64,000 nt of DNA from Bordetella parapertussis (GTDB lineage Bacteria; Pseudomonadota; Gammaproteobacteria; Burkholderiales; Burkholderiaceae_A). The DNA lies in contig CAMCRF010000006.1 of assembly GCA_945877235.1 (NCBI GenBank), positions 46,645 through 110,644 of the forward strand. Direction: 5' to 3'. This document shows, in pieces, positions 15,205 through 23,513 of this stretch (position 1 is its first letter; every line of letters begins with the position of its first letter). Below the pieces are notes generated by a model, which saw only the letters and a program-made list of their open reading frames with translations, ran no database searches and had not been told where the DNA came from. The translations under genes were made by a program, and so were the position numbers.

Positions 15205-17507
15205 TGGTGTGGAGTTCGCCGGAGTTTTTACTTGGACTTCTTGCTTTGGCGCCATTCTGGGGTTGGGTGTGGTTTAAACGGCAGCACATGTTTACAGCCC
15301 GGGAGCGACTAAGGCTGCCCACGCTGCATCTGCTTGATTCTCATCTGACGTCTGCATTCCCATTAAAGCTATGGATCAGCATCATTCTGCGAGGTCTTGC
15401 AGCTACGCTGCTGATATTGGCCGCAACAGACTTGTCTCTGTTGGGTCGACAGATGCCAGGTGGACAGCAGGGCCGGCCCGTGATGTTGCTGCTCGACAGT
15501 TCACTGACCATGACACTTGAGGATCTGGACCCCAGCGCCCGTGTGACACGCATGGAGGCCACACAAGCATTTCTGCGTGATTGGATCGAGGCAAGACCAC
15601 AGAACGCATTTGGCCTCATCACCTTTGGGTCGTCGGCAGCTGTCATGCTCGAGCCCACCACGGATCAAACTCTGGTGCGCTCGGAACTCTCCAGGATTCA
15701 GATTGGCACGCTGGGCGACAACACCGCCTTGGGAGACGCCCTTGGGCTCGCTTTGCAGGCGCTTGCGCGCGTGCCCAATGCACAACAGCAGCCGGCCGTC
15801 GTGGTGGTCTCAGACGGCGAGCAAAGCAATAGCGGCAGCCTCTCGCCTTTGGAGGCCGTCGCTGCTGCACGCAAACAGGGCATTGCTATTCATGGAATTC
15901 AGTTTGGCTCACCGGCTGGAAGGCCAATTGATCAGCCCTCGCTCGATGAGATTTCAGCCTTGACGGGTGGTCAGTATTGGCAGGTGAGTCGGGCCACGGA
16001 TCTGAAACAGGTCCTCTCAGATCTCGATGGGCTCACGCCGCTGATGGATCTTCCGCCACAGAGAGCGCCTAGTGTCTGGCTATCGCCTTGGCTGGTCTTT
16101 GCGTCAGGGCTCATATCCGCTCTGTCATTTTTATTGCAGCGGAATCGGACCCTAGACCTTATCGATCCCAAGCTCCGAGCGTGGTCATTGGTTCGATCAG
16201 ATGGCAGGCCCCGCTGGCGCCATGGTGTAACGGTGGGTCTTTGGATCGCGGCAGGCCTGCTCGGACTGGTGCTCGTCTACCTGATGGAGCACGAGTTGCC
16301 GCAACAGTCCGATCTTGGTTCAAGACCGGTTGTCGCAGTGCTCGACCTCTTTGAACCCAGTGTTGCCAAGCGCCAGGCGCACCGTCTTGCCTTGTTGCAG
16401 TTCGCCAAGGACAACCCGGAGGCAGGCATTGCAGTTGTCGTTGCCGCCAATAGCCCCGGGCTTGCGCTGCCACTTGCACAAGACCGTCGTGCACTCGAGC
16501 GCATGCTCAGTCAACTCACGACCCATCGTGAGGCGTTGGTCGAGCGTGTGATGGGAGAGGGGATGGATCCAACTCAGGGGCGAAGGCTGGCAATTGCTCG
16601 CGCTCAGCGTTATGCATCCCTGTTGGGAGATGGCCTCGTGCTTGAGGTCAATACCGAGATGCTCGCGAATGCACTGGCAGATCAGCCGGGCCGTCGCGAC
16701 TCTGAGGTCAATGAGCAGCGTGCCGACTCCTGGCAGTGGGTTGCATGCGGCTTGGCGCTTCTCGTGTTGCTCGCCTCTGTTCCGACCTCTCTCGGGTCGC
16801 TTGTCATCGGACTCGTCTTGACGAGCCTGATAATGTCAGGCGGTCTTCAGGCTGCTGAGCTCACCAAACCGATGCCACGTCCATTGCAAGCATCGGATCG
16901 AGTCCCAGTCGAGCAGGCATTTGATCAGGGGCTCGCGCGCTTGGCCAGTCAGTCGCATGCCTCGGCCGTTGTGTCGTTTGAGCGTGTGTTGACCCTTGCG
17001 TCTCCTGCCTTCAGTCAGGCGGCCTTGTTTAATCTAGCCCTTGCTTGGAGTCATCAGCAGCGCTGGGACGTTGCGCAAGCCGCCTGGGAGAACTATTTAC
17101 GTCATAACCCGCAGGACACGGCCGCGCAACAGAACCTTAACTATGTTCTAGGGCGCCGCGCTGCTGCCCGGGCCGCAGCGGGAGCTCAGACCGACCTTCG
17201 GGGACGTCGAGGTACTGCAGCAATGGGGCGGGTCCAGATCGATGGATACGGAGCAACCGAGGCGGAACTCAATCGTGAAGACCCTGTGACCCAGCCTCAA
17301 GCACAAAGTGCCAGCGCTCGTTTGCCGGACCGAGCGGTTACCGCGCAGCCCTCGAGTGCGCGACCGCTTGAAGCTGCCCGCAGGTGGGTGATTTCAGAGG
17401 ACGCCGCGCGCAATGCCACGGTGAAGCTCGATCGCCTCGCAGAGGACACCGCCACATTGTTGAAGGGCTTGCTCTCGCAGCGGGAGCAAGCGGAGACGCG
17501 GCCATGA
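15201..17507 (+). CDS. Fused BatA/BatB/BatC-like VWA-TPR membrane protein
   Basis: A 768-residue protein joining parts usually made by separate bat genes. Order: helices at about 9-25 and 58-79; a first VWA domain (93-260) with metal-site residues D99, S101, T103, T175 and D205; helices at 294-312 and 345-361; a second VWA-like stretch (377-475), where the metal-site motif reads DLFEPS in place of DxSxS and looks inactive; helices at 512-530 and 533-548; then TPR-like repeats (about 575-650) and a polar, Ala/Arg-rich tail. BatA, BatB and BatC show this same order. It probably forms an inner-membrane complex with the MoxR, DUF58 and BatD-like neighbours. Confidence 0.82.
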   Translation: MMVWSSPEFLLGLLALAPFWGWVWFKRQHMFTARERLRLPTLHLLDSHLTSAFPLKLWISIILRGLAATLLILAATDLSLLGRQMPGGQQGRPVMLLLDSSLTMTLEDLDPSARVTRMEATQAFLRDWIEARPQNAFGLITFGSSAAVMLEPTTDQTLVRSELSRIQIGTLGDNTALGDALGLALQALARVPNAQQQPAVVVVSDGEQSNSGSLSPLEAVAAARKQGIAIHGIQFGSPAGRPIDQPSLDEISALTGGQYWQVSRATDLKQVLSDLDGLTPLMDLPPQRAPSVWLSPWLVFASGLISALSFLLQRNRTLDLIDPKLRAWSLVRSDGRPRWRHGVTVGLWIAAGLLGLVLVYLMEHELPQQSDLGSRPVVAVLDLFEPSVAKRQAHRLALLQFAKDNPEAGIAVVVAANSPGLALPLAQDRRALERMLSQLTTHREALVERVMGEGMDPTQGRRLAIARAQRYASLLGDGLVLEVNTEMLANALADQPGRRDSEVNEQRADSWQWVACGLALLVLLASVPTSLGSLVIGLVLTSLIMSGGLQAAELTKPMPRPLQASDRVPVEQAFDQGLARLASQSHASAVVSFERVLTLASPAFSQAALFNLALAWSHQQRWDVAQAAWENYLRHNPQDTAAQQNLNYVLGRRAAARAAAGAQTDLRGRRGTAAMGRVQIDGYGATEAELNREDPVTQPQAQSASARLPDRAVTAQPSSARPLEAARRWVISEDAARNATVKLDRLAEDTATLLKGLLSQREQAETRP

Positions 17508-18730
17508 TCTGGCGGTGTGTTCTCGCGCTGGTCTCGATTGGAATGAGCCTATCACTGTACGCTGCAGATTTTCCTTATTACTGGGTTACCTCTGAGCCCG
17601 TACTGCGCGCAACGAATCGCGCCACGCTATCGCTCCAAATCTGTGATGCACGGCGATTTGCGTGGGAGCCTGTTGTGTTGCCCAGCCATCCAGACCTGTT
17701 AGCCAAGCTTGTCTCAGAGCGGGCGATTGAGACTGCGAAAAAGGGGGTCACTTGCAGCGGGACGGAATGGACTTGGCAGATCATGCCCACGCGGGGGGGG
17801 GTGATCAGGCTCGACCGCGTGATCATGCGCTCGAATCAATTTGGGCGAACTGTGGATATTCCCCTCGAGGGCCCAGCCTTGCGCGTTGAGGGTGCACCGG
17901 AGTGGCTGCCCCCTTGGGTCGCCAGTGACCCACCCCAGCGGTTCTCCTGGGTCGAGTCCACTTCGGAGGAGGATCTTCCCATCGTGCAGCAGAGCGTGGT
18001 CATTCGAAGCAGCCTGAGCCGGCAGCGCATTGAGGAGTGGCTCTCATTGGTCTTGGAGGACCAGCCCGCTTGGTCCGCACTGGCACCCTTGATTGAACCC
18101 ATGCCGGGCGGTTTGGGAGACGAGTTCAAGATCACCCTCTATGCGGCGAGGCGCGCACCCGAAGTGCCCTTGCTCTGGCTTCAGCTCAAGGCTTTCAACC
18201 CAAAGTCTCAACGCATTGAGACGTTTGTGCTCGAGCGCCCCCCAACGCCGGTCCTGGGCGAGGTGCAGGGTGTTGTGGCCCCTGGCTGGATCGATCGATG
18301 GGCCGCGCTCTATCGCATGGGGCTCTCGCTGGTACCCGCCGTCGCAGCAGCAGCTCTGGTGCTAATCGCCGCGATCGCTCTTTTGCAAACGCACGGATGG
18401 CGCCTGCGCCGGCATTGGCTATTGTTTCGACTGGGGCGCGCCCAAACGCCTCAACAGCTTTGGGTGATTCTGCGCTCCGGTCCTTGGCCACTCTCGGGTG
18501 CGAAACAGCGCACCCCGCTGAAATGGAGTCAGGCCGCATCGCGTTGTTTGGGTGAGGCGTCTGCACGCCAGGCCCTCGAGGCCGCAATGATGGAACTCAA
18601 TCGCTGCCTATATCGCCAGCATTCCGCCCAAGAACCCGTATCGCTGCGGGATCTTAGGCGGTTGCTGATTCAAACGTTAAAACACCCAGGCTGGAAGCAC
18701 CCAGGTCACCATGCCGCCCAAGAGGGTTAA
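17504..18730 (+). CDS. BatD-like membrane-anchored protein
   Basis: A 408-residue protein with a signal segment at 1-21, a periplasmic beta-rich region, a single helix at about 282-305 (PAVAAAALVLIAAIALL) and a basic cytoplasmic tail. This is the BatD/oxygen-tolerance layout, and it is last in the moxR-DUF58-VWA operon. The start at 17504 (ATGA overlap with the VWA gene) is chosen over an in-frame ATG at 17384, which has no signal peptide. Its 3' end overlaps the convergent MerT-like gene by 54 bases. Sequence similarity to BatD is weak by eye; the call leans on topology and place. Confidence 0.7.
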   Translation: MIWRCVLALVSIGMSLSLYAADFPYYWVTSEPVLRATNRATLSLQICDARRFAWEPVVLPSHPDLLAKLVSERAIETAKKGVTCSGTEWTWQIMPTRGGVIRLDRVIMRSNQFGRTVDIPLEGPALRVEGAPEWLPPWVASDPPQRFSWVESTSEEDLPIVQQSVVIRSSLSRQRIEEWLSLVLEDQPAWSALAPLIEPMPGGLGDEFKITLYAARRAPEVPLLWLQLKAFNPKSQRIETFVLERPPTPVLGEVQGVVAPGWIDRWAALYRMGLSLVPAVAAAALVLIAAIALLQTHGWRLRRHWLLFRLGRAQTPQQLWVILRSGPWPLSGAKQRTPLKWSQAASRCLGEASARQALEAAMMELNRCLYRQHSAQEPVSLRDLRRLLIQTLKHPGWKHPGHHAAQEG

Positions 18731-19045
18731 GACCAGGCTGAACCCATAAATCCAGCTTGATTGCCGTCGTTGCCGAAGGCAGAGGTCGCGTAGGTCTGGA
18801 TCGATTGGGCAGGGCGCTGTTCTTGCCCTCCACTGAGCGTATCCGCCAAGGGTCAGCATGATCACGGCAAAGATGTAAATCTCCACCTTGAAATCGCTGA
18901 GCCATGCCAGCTGAGGTACCCACCGCATCAGTGTGGCCAAGGCTGCACCCGCACCGAGCATGACCAGCAGCGCGGGTATGGCACAGCAGATCAGTGTTCC
19001 CCCGCTGGTGAGCAGGGTAAAGAGCTGCAGGCGTCGCACACTCAT
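18677..19045 (-). CDS. MerT-like three-helix metal transport protein
   Basis: A 122-residue inner-membrane protein with helices at about 10-35, 54-71 and 97-117. The first helix carries a vicinal cysteine pair (C20, C21 in GGTLICCAIPALL), and the loop after helix 2 has C79 and C89. MerT has the same layout: a Cys pair in helix 1 and two Cys in the cytoplasmic loop, which pass Hg(II) inward. The gene follows a MerP-like gene with a 4-base overlap. No merA or merR is near, so mercury is not certain; another soft metal such as copper or zinc is possible. Its 3' end overlaps the BatD-like gene. Confidence 0.65.
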   Translation of the reverse strand: MSVRRLQLFTLLTSGGTLICCAIPALLVMLGAGAALATLMRWVPQLAWLSDFKVEIYIFAVIMLTLGGYAQWRARTAPCPIDPDLRDLCLRQRRQSSWIYGFSLVLTLLGGMVTWVLPAWVF

Positions 19046-19371
19046 GGTTTGTTCTTGAGTGATTGCTGAATCTCTTTAACAGAGAGATTCACTTTCTCAA
19101 TGCGCGTCACGTCGTAGCCCGAATCGATGATTTCTTTCTTGATGATCTGCTCGTCAACATTCGTACCTGGCTTGAGCTCCATAGCGACCACCTTTTGCTT
19201 GAGGTCGATAAAAACTGCAGCGGTCTGAGGCATATCGCTCAGTCGCTTCTCGATGCCTTGTGCGCAGAATGAGCAGACCATTCCATTGACACCAATCTTG
19301 TAGCTGGTCGCTGCCATAGCAGAGGTAGAAAGTAAGGCTGAGAGTCCGATAACTGCAATGATGGTTTTCAT
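19042..19371 (-). CDS. Periplasmic heavy-metal-associated (MerP-like) protein
   Basis: A 109-residue exported protein: signal peptide 1-20, then an HMA fold with the metal-binding loop GMVCSFC (C33, C36), matching the GMTCxxC loop of MerP. The C-terminal 30 residues are an added charged tail not found in MerP. It overlaps the MerT-like gene by 4 bases, so they are co-translated and probably hand metal from periplasm to membrane. Regulation is not visible. Confidence 0.85.
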   Translation of the reverse strand: MKTIIAVIGLSALLSTSAMAATSYKIGVNGMVCSFCAQGIEKRLSDMPQTAAVFIDLKQKVVAMELKPGTNVDEQIIKKEIIDSGYDVTRIEKVNLSVKEIQQSLKNKP

Positions 19372-19385
19372 GATGTGTGTCCTTT

Positions 19386-20030
19386 TCAGTAGAGATACAT
19401 GAAGCTGGCGCGGAGGTCGCCAGATGTGTTGACGCCGACTTCAAAGAAATAGCGGTTGTGAATGAACCGAAGGGTTGGTGTGATTTCAATATCTTGCGAG
19501 AGCTCGCGTGTTCGTTTCAGGTCGAGCATGAACCAGGGCTGCACCTGGTTGTATTCCACCTCATAAAACGAAAACCCGAGTTTCGCGCCGACCGTATCGA
19601 AGTTCACATCCTTTGCGCGAACGAGCTTGGCGTTCAATCCTGCATAGACCCGCGTGGTCTCATAGTCGAGCTGAAAGCCTGGGCTATAGGAGACTCGGCT
19701 GCTTCGGTTGTGACCCGCCATCTGGCCAACAGAGGCCATGAGCCAAAAGTTCGCCTGCGCGTCTGGGAGGTTCCAACGGTGTGCCTTTCGCACATACAGA
19801 AGTTCGTTGAATTCCCATCGGTGTGGTCGATCTTCGTGTTTGAGGAGGTTGGTGGTCAGGCCCACGGCATCTTTGTGAGTGAGGGCGTAGTTCACGGTGG
19901 CCTCTCGACCATGGGCGCTGGTCTCAGCCATGAACATCCAGCTGTCCTTGAACCCCATGGGCAAAGACCAGGCCGAATGACTCGCGAGCATGCCGACAAC
20001 GAGTACGGCCCCATTTAACGACTTAGGCAT
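19386..20030 (-). CDS. Exported beta-barrel-like protein of metal module
   Basis: A 214-residue protein with a signal peptide (about 1-22) and alternating polar/hydrophobic strands ending in an aromatic residue (FMYLY), typical of small outer-membrane barrels. Many Trp, Tyr, His and Met residues occur in the N-terminal half. The start at 20030 is supported by AGGAGG 5-10 bases upstream. It sits between the MerP-like gene and a Cys/His-rich small protein on the same strand, suggesting a role in getting metal or its ligand across the outer membrane. I do not recognise the family; function is inferred from place only. Confidence 0.6.
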   Translation of the reverse strand: MPKSLNGAVLVVGMLASHSAWSLPMGFKDSWMFMAETSAHGREATVNYALTHKDAVGLTTNLLKHEDRPHRWEFNELLYVRKAHRWNLPDAQANFWLMASVGQMAGHNRSSRVSYSPGFQLDYETTRVYAGLNAKLVRAKDVNFDTVGAKLGFSFYEVEYNQVQPWFMLDLKRTRELSQDIEITPTLRFIHNRYFFEVGVNTSGDLRASFMYLY

Positions 20031-20103
20031 AGTGCCTCCTTTGATGCGGGTTTGAGTGCGACAGACGGGCCCATTGCGGGCGTCTCGTCGGTTCAATCGT
20101 CAA

Positions 20104-20445
20104 TCAAGAGTGGGCGTTTGGAGGCCGAGCGAGTCGACCGAGATCAGGGTCTTGGTAGGTATTCGGTACAAGCTGTCCGTGGGCTTGAGCCGCATGCGGG
20201 GTCGTAAACTGCACGACGCTCGGAAGCGCTGCAAGTCCAGTGCATAGCTGGCAGTTCTGACAACTGTTCTGATGATGTTCGGCGGAGTCGCTCTGGCTTG
20301 AGGCCTCATGGTGCGGGCAGACCTCGGTGGTGCCTGCCGCCTCAGTGGGAAATTGCATGGCCATAGACTTGGGCGCAGCCAAGACGCTTAGGAGCGCGAG
20401 GCAGAGGAGCCCTGCAATGAATACGCTAAGTCTGGACTGGCACAT
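20104..20445 (-). CDS. Small exported Cys/His-rich protein (DUF2946-like)
   Basis: A 113-residue protein with a hydrophobic signal segment (about 8-29) and a mature part with metal-ligand clusters: VCPHHEA at 42-48, then [13 protein letters not shown] at 56-68. This resembles DUF2946 proteins, which often neighbour copper and heavy-metal genes. The ribosome site is weak. Its first codons overlap the end of panD by 20 bases, so it may be co-transcribed with it. It probably belongs with the barrel protein and the MerP/MerT-like pair downstream. Confidence 0.6.
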   Translation of the reverse strand: MCQSRLSVFIAGLLCLALLSVLAAPKSMAMQFPTEAAGTTEVCPHHEASSQSDSAEHHQNSCQNCQLCTGLAALPSVVQFTTPHAAQAHGQLVPNTYQDPDLGRLARPPNAHS

Positions 20446-20809
20446 GGTCCCGCAAGTCTCTCATGCGATTGCACTCGTCGACAAATACCAGTTTGGGTTT
20501 GTGGGCGGCGGTCTCGTTTGCGGGAACCTGAACGAACGCGGCCAGAATGACCAGATCGCCCACGCTCGCCCGACGGGCTGCGGAGCCATTGAGGGAGACG
20601 ATTCCCGAGCCACGTGCCGCGCGAATGGCGTAGGTCACAAAGCGCTCACCGTTTGTAATGTTCCAGACATGGAGCTGTTCGTTCTCGCAGATGCCCGAGG
20701 CATCGAGTAAATCCTCGTCGATGGCGCAGGAACCCTCGTAATGAAGTTCGCAATGCGTCACGGATGCGCGATGAATTTTTCCGCTGAGCAGGGTTTTGAT
20801 TGCTGGCAT
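20426..20809 (-). CDS. panD: Aspartate 1-decarboxylase
   Basis: A 127-residue pro-enzyme that makes beta-alanine from aspartate for pantothenate and CoA synthesis. The family core [17 protein letters not shown] is intact; self-cleavage between G26 and S27 would form the pyruvoyl group. The region [23 protein letters not shown] also matches. Length is normal. The C-terminus is somewhat longer and more divergent than in Escherichia coli. It has no pan neighbours here and shares its 3' end with the DUF2946-like gene. Confidence 0.93.
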   Translation of the reverse strand: MPAIKTLLSGKIHRASVTHCELHYEGSCAIDEDLLDASGICENEQLHVWNITNGERFVTYAIRAARGSGIVSLNGSAARRASVGDLVILAAFVQVPANETAAHKPKLVFVDECNRMRDLRDHVPVQT

Positions 20810-20856
20810 GGGGACATTTTGTCATGTCTGGGGATCGGTGGCCTTGATTTAATAAG

Positions 20857-20872
20857 ATATTTCCATCAATAT
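20857..20872. promoter_or_regulatory. Candidate ArsR operator dyad
   Basis: The inverted repeat ATATT-TCCATC-AATAT lies in an AT-rich stretch 7 bases upstream of the arsR start. ArsR-family repressors bind such imperfect dyads and repress their own operon until metalloid binds. The site is inferred from position and symmetry only. Confidence 0.4.
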
Positions 20873-20878
20873 AAAAAT

Positions 20879-21229
20879 ATGAAAGAAAAAGATGCGGTCA
20901 AAAAACTCAGTGCCCTCGCTCAGGAGAGTCGCCTTCGCGTGTTCCGTTACCTCGTAGTGGTGGGGCAAGAGGGCGGCACCCCTTCGGAGATCTCAGAGCG
21001 TCTCGAGATCTCACCGGCCACGCTCTCCTTCCACCTCAAGGAGTTGATGCACGCAGGCCTGATTACCCAAGAGCGTGTGGGGCGGCACTTGCATTACCGC
21101 GCAGAGTTCTCCGAGATGGCCTGTCTTTTGAAGTTTCTGACCGAGCGTTGCTGTCAAGGTCAGGCATGTGAGGTGAATTGTCCGCAACCGGAGTCTAACG
21201 AGGCATTACTCATTCAAGGGAGAGAATGA
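20879..21229 (+). CDS. arsR: ArsR-family arsenic-responsive repressor
   Basis: A 116-residue winged-helix repressor at the head of the arsenic operon. The recognition helix region is ISPATLSFHLKELMHAGLI (about 44-62). The classical ELCVC-type As(III) site in the DNA-binding helix is absent. Instead a cysteine cluster lies at the C-terminus (C91, C92, C97, C101), resembling the C-terminal As(III) site described for Acidithiobacillus ferrooxidans ArsR. The start at 20879 is chosen over an in-frame ATG at 20741 because the latter would run through the panD promoter region. Its stop overlaps the ATG of arsC. Confidence 0.92.
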   Translation: MKEKDAVKKLSALAQESRLRVFRYLVVVGQEGGTPSEISERLEISPATLSFHLKELMHAGLITQERVGRHLHYRAEFSEMACLLKFLTERCCQGQACEVNCPQPESNEALLIQGRE

Positions 21230-21741
21230 TGGAAACAAAGGTCTACTCAGTATTGTTTATCTGTACGGGAAACTCAGCGCGCTCAATCATCGCGGAGGGG
21301 TTGCTCAATCATCTGGGGCGGGGTCGCTTCAAGGCCTACTCAGCAGGTAGCCATCCGAAGGGCAGTGTGAACCCCCGCGCACTTGAGGTGCTGCAGAGCC
21401 ACCACATTTCCACAGAAGGCTTTCACAGCAAAGGGTGGGAGACCTTCTCTGGCCCAGAAGCGCCCTCGCTCGATTTTGTGTTCACGGTCTGTGATCAGGC
21501 CGCTGGAGAAATCTGTCCAGTCTGGCCTGGTCAGCCCATGACAGCCCATTGGGGTGTGGAGGATCCTGCGCATGAGGTCGGCACACCCGAGCAGATCGGT
21601 CGCCGTTACTGGGACGCAATGATTGTTCTGCGACGCCGTATTGAACTCTTCTTGGCACTTCCCATGGCGAAGCTCGATCGCCTGAGTCTTCAGAAAGAAG
21701 TCGAGCAGATCGGTCGTGTAGGCAGCGAGGCGACAGCTTGA
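21226..21741 (+). CDS. arsC: Arsenate reductase, low-molecular-weight phosphatase fold
   Basis: A 171-residue enzyme that reduces arsenate to arsenite. The catalytic P-loop CTGNSARS is at 13-20 and two further cysteines lie at C89 (TVCDQ) and C97 (EICPVWPG), the relay cysteines of the thioredoxin-coupled type. It starts at ATG 21226 or 21229, both overlapping the arsR stop. This reductase is unrelated in fold to the second arsenate reductase two genes downstream. The C-terminus is about 30 residues longer than in short homologues. Confidence 0.9.
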   Translation: MMETKVYSVLFICTGNSARSIIAEGLLNHLGRGRFKAYSAGSHPKGSVNPRALEVLQSHHISTEGFHSKGWETFSGPEAPSLDFVFTVCDQAAGEICPVWPGQPMTAHWGVEDPAHEVGTPEQIGRRYWDAMIVLRRRIELFLALPMAKLDRLSLQKEVEQIGRVGSEATA

Positions 21742-22400
21742 GCTTTACGAAGCTGCTTTCGGAGTGTCTGGGAACAGCACTCCTGTTCTGCATCGTGATT
21801 GGGTCGGGCATCATGGCCGAGTCACTGTCGGGGGGTAACGACGGTGTGGCATTAATTGCTAACACCGCGGCCACCTTTTGGGGGCTCTATGTACTGATCG
21901 TCCTTCTGGGCCCGGTCAGTGGGGCCCACTTTAATCCGGTGGTTTCTCTCATCATGTCACTGCGGGGCTCTCTTGACCGCAGCCTGCTGCTCCCCTACAT
22001 CGTCGTGCAGCTCTCCGGCGCTGTGCTCGGTGCTTGGCTTGCACACCTCATGTTCGACCTGGACATCATTCAGTTCTCAACCAAGGAGAGATCTGGACTG
22101 GGCATCTGGACGGGCGAGGTGGTCGCAACTGCAGGTCTCATTCTGGTCGTCCTGCGCTCCCCGCCCGAGCGGGTGGCGGGCATGGTGGCGGCTTTTATTG
22201 GCGCCGCCTACTGGTTCACGTCTTCCACTTCATTTGCAAATCCCGCAGCGGCCTTCGGGCGCATGTTCAGCAACACGTTTGCCGGTATCGCTCCAGCGGA
22301 TGTCCCGGGGTATGTCGTGGCCCAAGTCTTTGGAGGCTTTCTGGGGTGGGGCATTCATATTCTGCTGAGCCGCGGCCAGCCGGATCAGGAGGGAGCGTGA
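21738..22400 (+). CDS. aqpS: Aquaglyceroporin for arsenite (AqpS-like MIP channel)
   Basis: A 220-residue membrane channel of the MIP family with both pore motifs: NPV at 66-68 (GAHFNPVVS) and NPA at 168-170 (SFANPAAAFGR). It starts with TTG at 21738, overlapping the arsC stop by 4 bases. Aquaglyceroporins in ars operons, first described in Sinorhizobium meliloti, let arsenite formed inside the cell leave down its gradient. No arsB or acr3 pump is present here, which makes this the only visible arsenite exit route in the operon. Confidence 0.9.
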   Translation: MSFTKLLSECLGTALLFCIVIGSGIMAESLSGGNDGVALIANTAATFWGLYVLIVLLGPVSGAHFNPVVSLIMSLRGSLDRSLLLPYIVVQLSGAVLGAWLAHLMFDLDIIQFSTKERSGLGIWTGEVVATAGLILVVLRSPPERVAGMVAAFIGAAYWFTSSTSFANPAAAFGRMFSNTFAGIAPADVPGYVVAQVFGGFLGWGIHILLSRGQPDQEGA

Positions 22401-22819
22401 ACATCGTCATTTATCACAATCCAGACTGCGGCACCTCTCGGAATGTGGTCGCCATTGTTAGAGCGGCTGGCATCGAGCCAACCCTCATTCATTATCTGGA
22501 GTCAGGCTGGACCCGACCCCAGCTCTTGGGACTTTTTGCAGCTGCTAACCTCACGCCGCGTGCAGCGTTGCGTGCTACGAAATCCCCAGCCGAAGCGCTG
22601 GGTCTGCTCAACCCAGAGATCAGTGGTGACGCGCTCATCAGCGCCATGCTTGAGCATCCTGTGCTGGTGAATCGTCCCCTGGTCTGCAGCCCCAAAGGCG
22701 TTCGTCTCTGCCGTCCAAGCGAGTCTGTTCTCGACCTCCTCGATCGCCTTCCACCTGGGCCGCTGGCGAAGGAGGATGGCAGCCCGCTCATTGATTCAAA
22801 GGGGCGTCGCGTTGGCTGA
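22397..22819 (+). CDS. arsC: Arsenate reductase, glutaredoxin-coupled type
   Basis: A 140-residue thioredoxin-fold arsenate reductase. The active-site motif is PDCGTSRN with catalytic C11; the C-terminal VNRPLV and KGVRLCRP motifs hold the arsenate-binding arginines. It starts with GTG at 22397, preceded by GGAGGGAG, and overlaps the aquaporin stop by 4 bases. With the LMW-phosphatase-type ArsC upstream, the operon carries two unrelated arsenate reductases. Glutathione and glutaredoxin are the expected reductants. Confidence 0.92.
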   Translation: MNIVIYHNPDCGTSRNVVAIVRAAGIEPTLIHYLESGWTRPQLLGLFAAANLTPRAALRATKSPAEALGLLNPEISGDALISAMLEHPVLVNRPLVCSPKGVRLCRPSESVLDLLDRLPPGPLAKEDGSPLIDSKGRRVG

Positions 22820-23513
22820 TCCGATCGACACCCACTTTCGCCCCATCAGTGATCCTGCCCTATGGCCGCATCATCGTAAGCAGCACCCACCCCGCATTCT
22901 GTTGCTTCACGGTTCACTGCGCGCGAGGTCTTTCAGTCGTCTCCTGAATGAAGAGGCCGCGCGCATTCTGGAGCGCTTTGGAGCCGAGACCCGCAGCTTC
23001 AATCCCTCTGGGCTTCCCCTGCCTGACGATGCCGATGCCAGTCACCCCAAAGTGCAGGAGCTGCGCGACCTCGTCACCTGGTGTGAGGGCATGGTGTGGT
23101 GCTCGCCCGAGAGACACGGCGCCATGACAGGCATCATGAAGTCCCAGATCGACTGGATTCCGCTCTCGGTCGGTGCGGTGCGACCCACCCAGGGCAAGAC
23201 GCTCGCAGTCATGCAGGTTTCTGGAGGGTCCCAGTCGTTTAATGCGGTCAATCAGCTGCGCATCCTCGGTCGTTGGATGCGGCTCATCACCATTCCGAAT
23301 CAGTCCTCTGTGCCCAAGGCATTTCAGGAGTTCGATGAGCACGATCGCATGAAACCCTCGGCCCTCTACGATCGTGTGGTCGATGTCATGGAAGAGTTGG
23401 TGAAATTCACCCTATTGACTCGTGACGCTGCGGACTATCTTGTCGAGCGATATTCCGAGCGTAAGGAATCGGCGGAAGCCTTAATGAAACGTGTAAACGG
23501 AGATCAGGCATGA
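22812..23513 (+). CDS. arsH: ArsH NADPH-dependent FMN reductase / organoarsenical oxidase
   Basis: A flavodoxin-fold protein of about 233 residues. The FMN phosphate loop reads [12 protein letters not shown], and the segments [22 protein letters not shown] and [15 protein letters not shown] match ArsH. ArsH oxidises trivalent methyl-arsenicals and reduces quinones or metals with NADPH. I choose TTG at 22812 (AGGGG 8 bases upstream, overlapping the arsC stop). The in-frame ATG at 22776 touches its own GGAGG and would need a 44-base overlap, though it cannot be excluded. The stop overlaps the GAPDH start by 4 bases. Confidence 0.92.
   Translation: MADPIDTHFRPISDPALWPHHRKQHPPRILLLHGSLRARSFSRLLNEEAARILERFGAETRSFNPSGLPLPDDADASHPKVQELRDLVTWCEGMVWCSPERHGAMTGIMKSQIDWIPLSVGAVRPTQGKTLAVMQVSGGSQSFNAVNQLRILGRWMRLITIPNQSSVPKAFQEFDEHDRMKPSALYDRVVDVMEELVKFTLLTRDAADYLVERYSERKESAEALMKRVNGDQA

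Noticed and set aside
18677..19371. Classical mercury resistance operon
   Set aside because: MerT- and MerP-like genes are present but no merA or merR is nearby, and both proteins have extra features.
19377..20018. Open frame of 213 codons on the plus strand opposite the barrel-like protein
   Set aside because: The minus-strand frame has a signal peptide and AGGAGG site; the plus-strand product shows no family features.
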